A stretch of 64,000 nt of DNA from Mucilaginibacter sp. UR6-11 (GTDB lineage: Bacteria; Bacteroidota; Bacteroidia; Sphingobacteriales; Sphingobacteriaceae): contig NZ_JAJIWO010000003.1 in NCBI RefSeq assembly GCF_020880695.1, forward strand, positions 248,001-312,000, read 5' to 3'. Shown piece by piece: positions 8,216 to 18,078 of this stretch. Numbering within the stretch: the first letter of the stretch is position 1; each line of letters begins with the position of its first letter. The position numbers were made by a program, and so were the translations under genes. Under the pieces are notes generated by a model. It saw only the letters and a list, made by a program, of their open reading frames with translations, searched no databases and was not told where the DNA came from.

Positions 8216-9556
8216 TTAATGTAAATCTACTGTATCTTCTTCATTTAGCAATAACTCCAGCTTAACCGATTCAATATTCTGATCGGATTTTTTCAGTACC
8301 GTAATGTTGTATCCGTTTGATTCTTTCTGCTCGCCCACGTCAGGGATCTTACCAAAGATATCACCCAGCCAGCCTGATACCGTATCAAAATCTCCGTCCT
8401 CTGGCAAATCATGCGGCAGGTGGCCGTTTACGTCGTATATCGGCGCAAGCGCGTTTACAATAAATTCACGGTCGTTCAGTGCTTCAACAATTGGTTTTTC
8501 TTCATCATATTCGTCCTGGATCTCACCTACCAGTTCTTCCACAATATCTTCCAGGGTTACCATACCTGCCGTACCGCCAAACTCGTCGGACACGATGGCT
8601 ATCTGGATACGTTTTTGCTGCAGCTCGGCCATCAGATCATTGATCTTTTTGGTTTCGGGGATAAAGTATGGTTTGCGGATAATGTCTTTTAAAATGATCT
8701 CCTCGTTATGGGCCAGTAAAGGCAAAATATCTTTGGCGTGTACAATGCCTACAATCTTATCTATAACCTCGTCATAAACGGGCAGGCGCGAATAGCCTTC
8801 GGTTATCAGGATATTAAGCAGTTCGTCTTTACCGGTACTTACCTCAATCCCGGATATTTTGGTACGGGGCACCATGATATTTTTAACCACGCGCTCATTA
8901 AACTCAAATACATTTTGGATCAATTCGTGCTCGTTCGAGTCGATAGCGCCCGTTTCTTTACCCTGTTCTAACAGGTATTGTAACTCTTCCGAACTATGGT
9001 GCGCCTCATGACCGGGAATAATGTTTATGCCTATCAGCTTCAATAATAAATTGGCCAGCCTGTTCAGTACCCAAATAATGGGTCTGAAAACAATAAAAAA
9101 GATCCGTAAAGGCGCAGATACTGCCAGTGCCGTACGTACCGACCGTTGAATAGCAAGCGTTTTAGGTGCCAGTTCGCCAAAAACTATGCTTAATATAGTT
9201 ATAATTATAAAGGCGATAACATGGCTTGCGGTAATAATACCGCTGGAAGTTATAGCCACCCCGATAGAACGGAAGCCGTGTAAAACCACATTGCTAAAAA
9301 CACCTTCGCCTATAACACCCAATCCAAGCGAAGCTATGGTTATGCCCAGTTGCGTAGCCGCCAGGTAGCCATCTAAATTGGCCATGATACCACGGGTTAC
9401 TTTAGCAATACGGCTGCCTGACTTGGCTTTTAACTCGATTTGCGAACCGCGCACACGTACCAGTGCAAATTCCGCGGCCACAAAAAATCCATTTAAAAGA
9501 ACCAGGAAAAAGGTAAGTAGTATATAGTATCCGTTAACGGTAATATCTGGGTCCAT
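8216..9556 (-). CDS. Hemolysin-family CNNM/CBS/CorC transmembrane protein
   Basis: 446 residues from ATG 9556; a TTG three bases upstream is also in frame but unnecessary. Domains: CNNM membrane domain with four helices (about 1-190, with NGFFVAAEFALVRVR), two CBS domains (about 205-330, VMVPRTKISGIE and GIVHAKDILPLL), and a C-terminal CorC/HlyC domain (VSDEFGGTAGMVTLEDIVEELVGEI...DGDFDTVSGWLGDIFG). Relatives are Mg2+/Co2+ exporters or regulators; GldE of gliding bacteria has the same architecture, but nothing here singles it out. It lies seven bases after the pyrophosphatase gene. Confidence 0.9.
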   Translation of the reverse strand: MDPDITVNGYYILLTFFLVLLNGFFVAAEFALVRVRGSQIELKAKSGSRIAKVTRGIMANLDGYLAATQLGITIASLGLGVIGEGVFSNVVLHGFRSIGVAITSSGIITASHVIAFIIITILSIVFGELAPKTLAIQRSVRTALAVSAPLRIFFIVFRPIIWVLNRLANLLLKLIGINIIPGHEAHHSSEELQYLLEQGKETGAIDSNEHELIQNVFEFNERVVKNIMVPRTKISGIEVSTGKDELLNILITEGYSRLPVYDEVIDKIVGIVHAKDILPLLAHNEEIILKDIIRKPYFIPETKKINDLMAELQQKRIQIAIVSDEFGGTAGMVTLEDIVEELVGEIQDEYDEEKPIVEALNDREFIVNALAPIYDVNGHLPHDLPEDGDFDTVSGWLGDIFGKIPDVGEQKESNGYNITVLKKSDQNIESVKLELLLNEEDTVDLH

Positions 9557-9563
9557 CAATTAA

Positions 9564-10109
9564 TTATTGGTAAACAGGAAAAGTAGACTTATATAGTTCT
9601 AAACTTTCATTAATTACTTTGTGGGCATATTTTTTGCCCAGCATATGCTCGATAGTAACCTTTTTGTCTTCAAGTGCCTTGTAATCTTTAAAAAAACGCA
9701 CTATTTCTTTCATGGCGTGCGGTGGCAGTTCATTTAAATCATTGATATAATTTACTGACATATCGTTGTTTGCTACCGCAATAATTTTATCATCCTGCTC
9801 ACCATTATCAACCATATGCATTACGCCGATAACCTTGGCTTCAATTATCGACATCGGGAAAACATCAATTGAGCAAAGTACCAATATGTCTAACGGATCT
9901 TTATCATCGCAATAAGTTTGTGGTATAAAACCATAATTAGCCGGATACATTACGGATGAAAACAATACGCGGTCAAGTTTTAGCAAGCCCGAATCTTTAT
10001 CAATTTCATACTTTGCTTTTGAACCTTTTGGGATCTCAATAATTGCATTTACTACTTCAGGAACGTTATCACCCGGTGAAACCTGGTGCCATGGATGTTG
10101 TGTACTCAT
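9564..10109 (-). CDS. ppa: Family I inorganic pyrophosphatase
   Basis: 181 residues of soluble Mg2+-dependent pyrophosphatase, hydrolysing PPi to two phosphates to pull biosynthetic reactions. Signatures are [43 protein letters not shown] (catalytic Asp cluster) and NDELPPH-like [22 protein letters not shown]. The end diverges from E. coli Ppa, as usual in Bacteroidota. It is in the minus-strand run DedA-ppa-CBS/CorC-rsmE. Confidence 0.95.
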   Translation of the reverse strand: MSTQHPWHQVSPGDNVPEVVNAIIEIPKGSKAKYEIDKDSGLLKLDRVLFSSVMYPANYGFIPQTYCDDKDPLDILVLCSIDVFPMSIIEAKVIGVMHMVDNGEQDDKIIAVANNDMSVNYINDLNELPPHAMKEIVRFFKDYKALEDKKVTIEHMLGKKYAHKVINESLELYKSTFPVYQ

Positions 10110-10126
10110 TTATATTATTATTGTTA

Positions 10127-10759
10127 TTAGTCGCTTTTAATTAATCGCTTTTTTAAGAAAGCAAAAACAAGCGGAATTGTTGTAATTATTATTAATCCTA
10201 TTACCACATATTGCAGGTAATCTTTTAACTGCGGGTACCTTCTACCCAAAAAATAGCCTGATAAAACAAATGTGTTTACCCAGGCTATGCTCCCTGCCAA
10301 ATTATAAATAGTAAACTTTTTAAAGTCTACCTTTACCACACCTGCAAAGATAGGGGCAAAAGTTCTTATAATAGGGAAAAATCTGCCTAAAACTAATGCC
10401 ATGCCACCATACTTGGCATAAAATTCTTCTGCTATGACGATGTAACGTTTTTTAAAGAACAGTGAATCGTTTTTACTGAATAGCACCGGCCCCGTTCGGT
10501 AACCAAACCAGTAACCGGTGTAGTTGCCTAAAATACCTGCCGCTATTATTGAAAGCAAGAGGGTACTCAGTGATACATCGATCATCCCGGATGAGCATAA
10601 CAAGCCCGCCATGAATAATAAATAATCACCCGGTAAAAAAAAACCGAAAAAAAGACCCGTTTCAGCAAAAACTACAATAAGCAGGAAGTAAAACCCTCCC
10701 TTACTTAAAATGGATTGAGCGTCCGTTAAATTTTGCAGGTGTTCCCAAAAATTTTCCAT
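10127..10759 (-). CDS. DedA family membrane protein
   Basis: 210 residues with four or five hydrophobic segments and the DedA/VTT motifs FFLPGDYLLFMAGLL, GYWFGYRTGPVLF and LVLGRFFPIIRTFAPIFAGVVK (the conserved F.R..P..R...P/AG). DedA proteins take part in lipid flipping (undecaprenyl phosphate or phosphatidylethanolamine) and membrane homeostasis. It is probably the first gene of the unit with ppa; the upstream nuo operon ends 59 bases away on the same strand, with no obvious terminator between, so read-through is possible. Confidence 0.9.
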   Translation of the reverse strand: MENFWEHLQNLTDAQSILSKGGFYFLLIVVFAETGLFFGFFLPGDYLLFMAGLLCSSGMIDVSLSTLLLSIIAAGILGNYTGYWFGYRTGPVLFSKNDSLFFKKRYIVIAEEFYAKYGGMALVLGRFFPIIRTFAPIFAGVVKVDFKKFTIYNLAGSIAWVNTFVLSGYFLGRRYPQLKDYLQYVVIGLIIITTIPLVFAFLKKRLIKSD

Positions 10760-10817
10760 TCACTATATTTGTAAAACTACAAATATTAAATTAAACTTTT
10801 GAGATTAAGACAGCTCA

Positions 10818-12194
10818 TTAAATGAGCCCGTTTATCAATTGCGGATATACGCCTATAACGATGGTAGCCAAAGCAGCAAAACCCAATACAAAAACATAAT
10901 AGGGTGATACTGCAATCTGATTGCGGTCTGCGCTGCGGAAATACATCGCAACAATAACCCTGAAGTAATAGAATATGCTGATAATAGCATTTATCACCGC
11001 AATAACAGCCAATGCAATATGGTACTGGCCCAGCACTATATTAAAAGCAAAGAACTTACCTATAAAGCCTGCAGTAAGTGGTATACCCGCTAATGATAGC
11101 ATAGCTACGGTTAACACAAAAGCCAAAAACGGGTTCTTTTTGCCAAGGCCGTTAAAGCTGTCAAAACTGTCGCTGTTGGTTTCTTGCTGTACCAATATTA
11201 AAGCGCCAAAAGCTGCGATTGACGCAACCGAATAAGCGGTTGCATACATGAATATCGTATTCGCAGAACTTGCGCCCAGGGCTAATATTGCAAATAACAA
11301 ATAGCCCGCATGCGAGATACTTGAGTAAGCCAGCATGCGCTTAAAGCTTTGCTGGTAAAGCGCTGTGATATTACCGATGAACAGGGTGATGATGGCGATT
11401 ATGATAAGTCCCGGCGCCCAGATATTGGTTAACAGCGGGAAACAGGTAATAAACAAGCGTAAAAAAGCAGCAAAGCTGGCAGTTTTTGAAACTGTCGACA
11501 TGAACGCAGTTATCAAGGATGGCGAGCCTTCGTATACATCAGGTGTCCAGAAGTGAAAAGGCGCTACACCCACTTTAAAGCACAGGCCCACTATCACCAA
11601 TATTACGCCGGTGCACAGCATGGGCGAAATGGTAGGATGATCTAATACCCATTTCTGGATACCAAACAAACTGAATGAACCTGTTGAGCCATAAATTAAA
11701 GTAAAACCGAACAGCAAAAAGCCGGTCGAAAAGGCACCCATTAAAAAGTATTTCAGGGCAGCTTCGTTTGAAGCAAAGTCATTCTTTTTAATACCGGCCA
11801 ATATGTACAAGCTTACCGACATGATCTCGATGCCGATAAACAACATGGTAAGGTTATAGTAAGACACCATGACGATGATCCCCGCCAGGGAGAACAAAAT
11901 AATGGCGTAGTACTCGGCAATGTGACTGCTTATTTTTTCGAAATAGCCTTTTGACAGCAGAAGTATCAGGATAGTTGATATAATGGCAACTGATGAAAAT
12001 GCAACCGAGAAATTGTTGAACAGCATCATGTCATGATATATGGGCACTGCGCCGGTGTTCCACTCGTTTATTGCTAAACCTAATGCAACAAGTAACCCAA
12101 CGATGGTTACCGGCAACAAAACTTTTTGCATTTTATACAGACCTAAATACAAAAGCACTATAGGTAAAACAGATATGATTATTAGCGTATTCAT
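10818..12194 (-). CDS. nuoN: NADH:quinone oxidoreductase subunit N
   Basis: 458-residue, about 14-helix antiporter-like subunit of complex I. The core shows CFKVGVAPFHFWTPDVYEGSPSLITAFMSTVSKTA (key lysines and the P-F-H-x-W-x-P-D motif) and SFKRMLAYSSISHAGYLL. It forms one of three proton channels in the membrane arm. It is the last gene of the nuo operon, two bases after nuoM. Confidence 0.97.
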   Translation of the reverse strand: MNTLIIISVLPIVLLYLGLYKMQKVLLPVTIVGLLVALGLAINEWNTGAVPIYHDMMLFNNFSVAFSSVAIISTILILLLSKGYFEKISSHIAEYYAIILFSLAGIIVMVSYYNLTMLFIGIEIMSVSLYILAGIKKNDFASNEAALKYFLMGAFSTGFLLFGFTLIYGSTGSFSLFGIQKWVLDHPTISPMLCTGVILVIVGLCFKVGVAPFHFWTPDVYEGSPSLITAFMSTVSKTASFAAFLRLFITCFPLLTNIWAPGLIIIAIITLFIGNITALYQQSFKRMLAYSSISHAGYLLFAILALGASSANTIFMYATAYSVASIAAFGALILVQQETNSDSFDSFNGLGKKNPFLAFVLTVAMLSLAGIPLTAGFIGKFFAFNIVLGQYHIALAVIAVINAIISIFYYFRVIVAMYFRSADRNQIAVSPYYVFVLGFAALATIVIGVYPQLINGLI

Positions 12195-12196
12195 GA

Positions 12197-13657
12197 TTAA
12201 AACTTACCTGATAATTTTGCAGTGTGTACCAAATTCTCAACCGCGGCAGCAGATATGTGTAGTATAGGCTGCGGATATATACCTAAACCAATTATTAACA
12301 AACAGATAATGCCCAATGCTATTTTTTCTGACCCATGGATATCTGCAAATACAGCAGTTAATTCATTGGTTGGGCCCTGCATTACATTTTTGTACATGCG
12401 CAGCATATATACGGCGCCAAAAATAATGGTTAAGCCCGCGACAGCAGCAATCCAGATGTTATATTGATAAACACTGTTTAATAATAAAAACTCGCCAATA
12501 AAACCGTTGGTTAACGGCAGGGCAACCGTGCCCAGCACGATAATTAAAAAAGCGATTGAAAACTGCGGGGCCACTTTTGCAATGCCGCCTAACTGGCTGA
12601 TGTTGCGTGTACCCAACCTGGTGCTGATGATGTCCCAGATAAAGAACATACCAACAACATTAATACCGTGGCTAAGCATTTGTATCATGCTGCCCTGTAC
12701 ACCCTGCGTGTTCCAGGCAAAAATACCGGCGGATATCAAGCCAACGTGTGCTATGGATGAATAAGCCACCAGGCGCTTACCGTCTGTTTGGGTAAATGCA
12801 ATTACCGATGCGTAAACAATACCTATTACAGAAAGTATAATAGCTACGTTTTGCCAGGTGATCATGGCCATTGGTGTAATAGGGATCAACCACCTGATAA
12901 CACCATAAACCCCCATTTTTAACATAATGCCCGATAGCATCATGGTACCGGCGTTAGGTGCTTCGGTATAAGTGTCCGGTTGCCAGGTATGGAACGGGAA
13001 CAACGGCATCTTAATAGCAAACGCCAGGAAGAACGCCCAGAATATAATCCCCTGGTGGCGCGCTATGGTTTGGCCGCTATCGTAAAAATTCCGGATATCA
13101 TAAGTTTGAGCCGGCGACTGGATATATAAAAATATGATGCCCAGCAGCATAAATAACGAACCGGCAAAGGTATAGATGAAAAATTTGATGGTGATACGGA
13201 TCCGGTTTTCGCCGCCCCAAAGTGAGCAGATAAAGTAAATTGGTATCAAAGCAGCTTCCCAGCCTACATAAAACAGGAAACCATCCAGCGCGGTAAAAAC
13301 AACCAGCATGCCGGCCTGCATAAATAATATTAACGCGTAAAAAGCATTGGCATTTTTATATTGATGTTTATACGTAGTTAAAATAATCAGCGGTACCAGC
13401 ACCGTAGTAAGCAGTACCATTATCATACTTATACCATCAATACCGGCGCTAAAGTAAATACCTAATTTGGGTATCCAGGGAACGTCAACGCCAAACTGCG
13501 AGCTGGCATCAGGTATAAAGTTTGCTAAAAAAACGCCTGCAATTGCCAGTTCAATAACAGAGAAAAAAAGCGCAGCGTGTTTAGCTGTTTCGTTCTTAAA
13601 AAGAAGCACAGCAAGCGCCGCAATTACCGGCAAAAATATTAATATACTAACCGTCAT
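12197..13657 (-). CDS. nuoM: NADH:quinone oxidoreductase subunit M
   Basis: 486 residues, hydrophobic throughout. Characteristic motifs are FYVGWEAALIPIYFICSLWGGENR (the conserved channel Glu in WE), FAIKMPLFPFHTWQPDTYTEAPNAGTMMLSGIMLKMG and GKRLVAYSSIAHVGLISAG. It is the second antiporter-like proton-pumping subunit. It abuts nuoL (one base) and nuoN (two bases). Confidence 0.98.
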   Translation of the reverse strand: MTVSILIFLPVIAALAVLLFKNETAKHAALFFSVIELAIAGVFLANFIPDASSQFGVDVPWIPKLGIYFSAGIDGISMIMVLLTTVLVPLIILTTYKHQYKNANAFYALILFMQAGMLVVFTALDGFLFYVGWEAALIPIYFICSLWGGENRIRITIKFFIYTFAGSLFMLLGIIFLYIQSPAQTYDIRNFYDSGQTIARHQGIIFWAFFLAFAIKMPLFPFHTWQPDTYTEAPNAGTMMLSGIMLKMGVYGVIRWLIPITPMAMITWQNVAIILSVIGIVYASVIAFTQTDGKRLVAYSSIAHVGLISAGIFAWNTQGVQGSMIQMLSHGINVVGMFFIWDIISTRLGTRNISQLGGIAKVAPQFSIAFLIIVLGTVALPLTNGFIGEFLLLNSVYQYNIWIAAVAGLTIIFGAVYMLRMYKNVMQGPTNELTAVFADIHGSEKIALGIICLLIIGLGIYPQPILHISAAAVENLVHTAKLSGKF

Positions 13658-13658
13658 T

Positions 13659-15563
13659 TTATATTGTAAACAATTTTAAACTATATAGTAAAATGGCAAC
13701 AATGCCAGCAACCATCATAAATATGTAAAACCCGACATTACCCGTTTGAAGCAAACGCAGGCCCTTGCTTGATTCAATTGTACCCTTACCTATCCCGTTC
13801 ACTAATCCGTCAATACCCAAACGTTCCACCACATTGTAGAAAAACCCGGATAACGCATCCAATGGCTTACGGATCAGGAAATCATAGATCTCATCAATAT
13901 AAAACTTGTTGTATGACAGGCTGGTGAGTATAGAGCGCTCTCCGGCATCCTCAACAGGAACCCTGGCGTTTTTAACATATTTTATATAGGCATAAACCAT
14001 AGCGATCAATGCACCTAATACTGATGTGCCCATTAAAGCCCATTCTGTACCTGCGCTTAACTCATGCTCGCCCAATATTTTATGCGATGCTTCAAAAACC
14101 GGCGCAAGGTAAGCACCCAGTTCATGATGGCCGCCCATAACAGCAGGCACGCCAATGGCACCGCCAACTGCCGACAATATGGCCAACACGATCAGCGGAG
14201 CCGTAATGCTTAGCGGCGACTCATGTAAATGATGTTCCTGCTCATGCGTACCGCGGAATTTGCCCCAGAAAGTAAGGTACATCATCCTGAACATGTAGAA
14301 AGAGGTTAACATAGCGGTAATAACACCCACTACATAAAATACCGTGCTGTGCGCATAGGCTGCAGCCAAAATTTCATCCTTTGAAAAGAACCCTGAAAAT
14401 GGCGGGATACCTGCAATAGCGATGGTACCAATAAGCATGGTAACAAAAGTAATTTTGATCTTGCCGCTTAACCCGCCCATTTTGCGCATATCCTGCTCGC
14501 CGCCCATGGCATGGATTACAGAACCCGCACCCAGGAATAATAAGGCTTTAAAGAAAGCGTGTGTTAACAGGTGAAAGAATGCCCCGGTATAAGCGCCAAC
14601 GCCTAAGCCTAAAAACATATAGCCCAGTTGTGATACGGTTGAATAAGCCAGTACCTTCTTGATATCAGTTTGCGTTAAGGCTATCAATGCTGCAAATGCT
14701 GCCGTTAATAAACCTATAACAGCAATAACCTCCATAGTCTCGGGGGCCATAGTAAACAGGATATTTGAGCGCGCAATCATATAGATACCTGCAGTAACCA
14801 TGGTGGCAGCGTGTATTAATGCCGATACCGGGGTTGGGCCGGCCATTGCGTCAGGCAGCCAGGTAAACAACGGTAATTGTGCCGATTTACCTACCGCGCC
14901 AACAAATAACATTAATGTTATCAATACAAACGGTGCATCATGTACGTAAGCGGCACGTTTAAATACATCCGCGTAAGCGATACTATCAAAAGTATTGAAA
15001 ATCAGGAATATGCCGATTAAAAAGCCAAGGTCACCGATACGGTTCATAATGAAGGCCTTTTTGGCGGCATCAGCATAACTTGGGTTGGTGTACCAGAAAC
15101 CGATCAACAGGTAAGAGCAAAGCCCCACGCCTTCCCAGCCAATAAACATAACCAGGTAGTTTGATCCTAATACCAATAAAAGCATAAAGAACACAAACAG
15201 GTTAAGATAAGAAAAGAACTTACCAAAGCCTTCATCATCATGCATATAGCCTATGGAGTACAGGTGGATCAGGAAGCCTACTCCGGTGATGATCAGCAAC
15301 ATGATCGAACTCAACTGATCAACCAAAAAAGCAAAATTAACCTGCAGCTTACCCACAGCGAACCACGTAAACAGATCGACATTAATAGGATGCCCGGTTG
15401 ATTTGATTTGTAAAAATGCACCAACGCTAAGCCCGAATGACAGCAGCACCAGGAAGCTGCCAATGAAGCCTACGGCGCTTTTTGAAAGTGTATTGCGGCC
15501 AAGGCCGTTAATAACGAAACCGGCTAACGGTAATAAAGGAATAAGCCAGATGTATTTATCCAT
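13659..15563 (-). CDS. nuoL: NADH:quinone oxidoreductase subunit L
   Basis: 634 residues with the NuoL arrangement: SIGYMHDDEGFGKFFSYLNLF, FIGWEGVGLCSYLLIGFW, GAVGKSAQLPLFTWLPDAMAGPTPVSALIHAATMVTAG and LTQTDIKKVLAYSTVSQLG, followed by the long amphipathic C-terminal helix that braces the membrane arm. It is the most distal proton-pumping subunit. A 98-bp low-complexity gap separates it from nuoK, the only large gap within nuoH-nuoN. Confidence 0.98.
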   Translation of the reverse strand: MDKYIWLIPLLPLAGFVINGLGRNTLSKSAVGFIGSFLVLLSFGLSVGAFLQIKSTGHPINVDLFTWFAVGKLQVNFAFLVDQLSSIMLLIITGVGFLIHLYSIGYMHDDEGFGKFFSYLNLFVFFMLLLVLGSNYLVMFIGWEGVGLCSYLLIGFWYTNPSYADAAKKAFIMNRIGDLGFLIGIFLIFNTFDSIAYADVFKRAAYVHDAPFVLITLMLFVGAVGKSAQLPLFTWLPDAMAGPTPVSALIHAATMVTAGIYMIARSNILFTMAPETMEVIAVIGLLTAAFAALIALTQTDIKKVLAYSTVSQLGYMFLGLGVGAYTGAFFHLLTHAFFKALLFLGAGSVIHAMGGEQDMRKMGGLSGKIKITFVTMLIGTIAIAGIPPFSGFFSKDEILAAAYAHSTVFYVVGVITAMLTSFYMFRMMYLTFWGKFRGTHEQEHHLHESPLSITAPLIVLAILSAVGGAIGVPAVMGGHHELGAYLAPVFEASHKILGEHELSAGTEWALMGTSVLGALIAMVYAYIKYVKNARVPVEDAGERSILTSLSYNKFYIDEIYDFLIRKPLDALSGFFYNVVERLGIDGLVNGIGKGTIESSKGLRLLQTGNVGFYIFMMVAGIVAILLYSLKLFTI

Positions 15564-15661
15564 TTTGTTAAGTCGTACGTTTTACGCTGTACGTTGTACG
15601 TTTTTCTTTATTATTTAATTAATTCAAATCCGAAATCGAACATTCGAAATCCGAAATCAAT
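15564..15661. repeat. Word-repeat sequence between nuoL and nuoK
   Basis: GTACGTT-type words recur within about 30 bases (15575-15605) and CGAAATC-type words follow (15628-15658). There is no ORF, no strong hairpin and no U-run. It belongs to the low-complexity word-repeat class seen at other intergenic sites here. Confidence 0.6.
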
Positions 15662-15982
15662 CTACCATTTCAATCTGTTCAGCACATTAATATCTATCGA
15701 GTTGGTATTGCGATAGATCATGACGATGATAGCCAGGCCGATTGCTACTTCGGCGGCGGCCAGCGCCATAATAAAAAACACAAAAACCTGTCCGCTCGCA
15801 TCGCCCAGGTAAACTGAAAATGCCGTTAACAACAGGTTTACCGCGTTAAGCATCAGCTCAACCGACATAAATATCACGATGGCATTACGGCGTACCAATA
15901 CCCCGATAACCCCTATTGAGAATATAACCGAGCTTAACAATATGTAAGCGTTAAGCGGGATTGATTGTAGTGTAGCTACCAT
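15662..15982 (-). CDS. nuoK: NADH:quinone oxidoreductase subunit K
   Basis: 106 residues and three helices, with IFMSVELMLNAVNLLL and FVFFIMALAAAEVAIGLAIIV carrying the two conserved membrane glutamates of the E-channel/NuoK proton path. It joins the hydrophilic-arm side of the membrane domain to the antiporter subunits. It starts two bases after nuoJ. Confidence 0.98.
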   Translation of the reverse strand: MVATLQSIPLNAYILLSSVIFSIGVIGVLVRRNAIVIFMSVELMLNAVNLLLTAFSVYLGDASGQVFVFFIMALAAAEVAIGLAIIVMIYRNTNSIDINVLNRLKW

Positions 15983-15984
15983 AA

Positions 15985-16482
15985 TTATGTTGTTTTTGGA
16001 TCTTTAGTAGCCAGTAATACGGCACCAACCATTGCCGATAACAGCAATACCGATGATACCTCAAACGGCAGTAAATATTCGTTAAACAATGTTTTTCCTA
16101 AATTTTTCACCAGGCCCAGGCCCGGATCTTTAAGTACCACCGGGCTTGATGCCCCTAACGCTCTTAATGATGCCACTATAGTCACCAAAAAACAACCGCC
16201 GCCAATTACCGCGGCAATTTTTATCAGGTTTGATTTGGGCTGTTCAGATTCCTTATTTAAATTCATTAACATCAGCGTGTATAAAAAGAGTACCAGTATG
16301 GCACCCATGTACACAATAAAGTTAACAATCGCCAGAAACTGCGCGTTCAATAAAATATAGTGAATAGTGAACGTGAAGAACGTTAATATCAGGTAAAGTA
16401 TGCTATGCACCGGATTTTTGGCAGTAATTACCAAAATGGAAAAGAATACGGACAAAAACGCAATGAAGTAAAATGTATTCAT
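15985..16482 (-). CDS. nuoJ: NADH:quinone oxidoreductase subunit J
   Basis: 165 residues and five predicted helices, with NPVHSILYLILTFFTFTIHYILLNAQFLA and IVNFIVYMGAILVLFLYTLML, the conserved TM3 region whose pi-bulge controls coupling. The C-terminus (LLLSAMVGAVLLA) is typical. A 62-base gap upstream separates it from nuoI and holds a weak hairpin TTTGCCC/GGGCAAA. Confidence 0.97.
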   Translation of the reverse strand: MNTFYFIAFLSVFFSILVITAKNPVHSILYLILTFFTFTIHYILLNAQFLAIVNFIVYMGAILVLFLYTLMLMNLNKESEQPKSNLIKIAAVIGGGCFLVTIVASLRALGASSPVVLKDPGLGLVKNLGKTLFNEYLLPFEVSSVLLLSAMVGAVLLATKDPKTT

Positions 16483-16544
16483 GGTTAACTATTACAAAAC
16501 ATTTTGCCCCCTAAAAAAGAGTTGGGCAAAGGTATAAAACTTCT

Positions 16545-17042
16545 TTATTGATTTAACGGCGCCTCAACTAATTTGTCTTTGCCGTATATAAAATCTTTTC
16601 TTAAATAATCAGACGGCACTATGTCGCCATCTAAATAGATAGCTTCTTTAGGGCAGGCCTCTTCACATAAACCGCAAAAAATGCAACGCAGCATATTAAT
16701 CTCGTAAACTGCAGCATATTTTTCTTCGCGATAAAGGTTCTCTTCTCCCGGCTGACGCTCCGCAGCGGTCATCGTGATCGCTTCTGCGGGGCATGATAGT
16801 GCGCACAAACCGCAGGCGGTGCAACGCTCCTTACCGTTCTCATCACGCTTAAGTGAGTGCATGCCGCGGAAGTTTTCAGAAAACTCACGCTTCTCTTCCG
16901 GATAGCTGATCGTAACCGGCTTTCTGAAAAAGTGTTTCATGGTAATTGCCAAACCCTGCAAAATTGCGGGCAGATAAGCGCGCTCTAAAAAATTCAGGGG
17001 CTTATTTTCAACTACTTTTCTTTTATTACTTAGCGGTTCCAT
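16545..17042 (-). CDS. nuoI: NADH:quinone oxidoreductase subunit I, 8Fe ferredoxin-like
   Basis: 165 residues with two Cx2Cx2Cx3CP motifs, CTACGLCALSCP and CIFCGLCEEACP, binding clusters N6a and N6b that pass electrons to N2 in NuoB. The short N-terminal amphipathic part (LPAILQGLAITMKHFF) anchors it on the membrane arm. It follows nuoH by one base. Confidence 0.97.
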   Translation of the reverse strand: MEPLSNKRKVVENKPLNFLERAYLPAILQGLAITMKHFFRKPVTISYPEEKREFSENFRGMHSLKRDENGKERCTACGLCALSCPAEAITMTAAERQPGEENLYREEKYAAVYEINMLRCIFCGLCEEACPKEAIYLDGDIVPSDYLRKDFIYGKDKLVEAPLNQ

Positions 17043-17043
17043 C

Positions 17044-18078
17044 TTATCTGTTAATTAAAGTAATAACAATACCGGTGACAACAATATTGGCAATGGCCAG
17101 CGGGATTAGAACTTTCCAACCCAGGTCCATTAATTGGTCATAACGGAAACGCGGGATTGTCCAGCGTACCCACATAAAGAAGAATATAAATAAAAATATC
17201 TTCGCAAACATTAAAACAACACCCAGTATCACCGCACCATTGGTACCGATATGAGCGGCCATCCAATCCATAAACGGATAGTTATAAGCCCCCCAGTAAA
17301 GTGTAACCATTACTGCCGACGAAATAAACATGTTAATATATTCGGCAAACAGGTAAAAGCCCAGCTTCATGGATGAATATTCGGTATGGTAACCACCAAC
17401 AAGCTCGGTTTCGCACTCAGGCAAGTCAAACGGTGTGCGGTTAGTTTCGGCAAAAGCACAAACCAGGAACAGGATAAAGCCAACAGGCTGGTATATAATA
17501 TTCCAGTGCCAGCTATGCTGCTGTTCGGCAATCTGGCGTAAGCTTAAGGTACCGGTAACCAATAGTAAAGCTATGATGGATAGACCCATTGAAATTTCAT
17601 AACTGATATTTTGTGAGGCAGCGCGGATAGCACCCAATAAAGAGTATTTATTGTTGGATGCCCAGCCGCCTATCATTACGCCATAAACGCCTAATGATAC
17701 CACCCCGAATATGTAAAGAATCCCCACATTGATGTCTGCAACCTGCAGATCAATAACGTGCGAGCCGATGACCAGCTTTTGCCCCCAGGGGATAACCGCC
17801 GAACCTATACAGGCGGTCATAATTGCCAATGAAGGGCCTACTATAAACAGGAAACCGCTGGCATTAGTTGGGATGATCTCTTCTTTTAAAAACATTTTAC
17901 CGCCGTCGGCAAGGGGTTGTAAAATACCCCAGGGGCCGGCTCGGTTAGGACCGATCCTGTCCTGAAAAAACGCCGCTATTTTACGTTCGGCATAGGTAGA
18001 GTACATTGCTATTACCAAACTTATGGCAAAAATGATAGTTACCAGCGCAAATTTAATTCCTATTTCTGCTAATTCCAT
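17044..18078 (-). CDS. nuoH: NADH:quinone oxidoreductase subunit H
   Basis: 344 residues and eight helices. Motifs are AAFFQDRIGPNRAGPWGILQPLADGGKMFLKEE (the quinone-chamber loop), FAETNRTPFDLPECETELVGGYHTEYSSMKLG and FFMWVRWTIPRFRYDQLM, all diagnostic. It forms much of the quinone tunnel and the E-channel entry. ATG overlaps the nuoG stop by one base (TAATG). Confidence 0.98.
   Translation of the reverse strand: MELAEIGIKFALVTIIFAISLVIAMYSTYAERKIAAFFQDRIGPNRAGPWGILQPLADGGKMFLKEEIIPTNASGFLFIVGPSLAIMTACIGSAVIPWGQKLVIGSHVIDLQVADINVGILYIFGVVSLGVYGVMIGGWASNNKYSLLGAIRAASQNISYEISMGLSIIALLLVTGTLSLRQIAEQQHSWHWNIIYQPVGFILFLVCAFAETNRTPFDLPECETELVGGYHTEYSSMKLGFYLFAEYINMFISSAVMVTLYWGAYNYPFMDWMAAHIGTNGAVILGVVLMFAKIFLFIFFFMWVRWTIPRFRYDQLMDLGWKVLIPLAIANIVVTGIVITLINR

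Noticed and set aside
8304..8777. 157-codon plus-strand frame opposite the CBS/CorC gene
   Set aside because: Ser-rich antisense translation of a well-conserved gene; not a real product.
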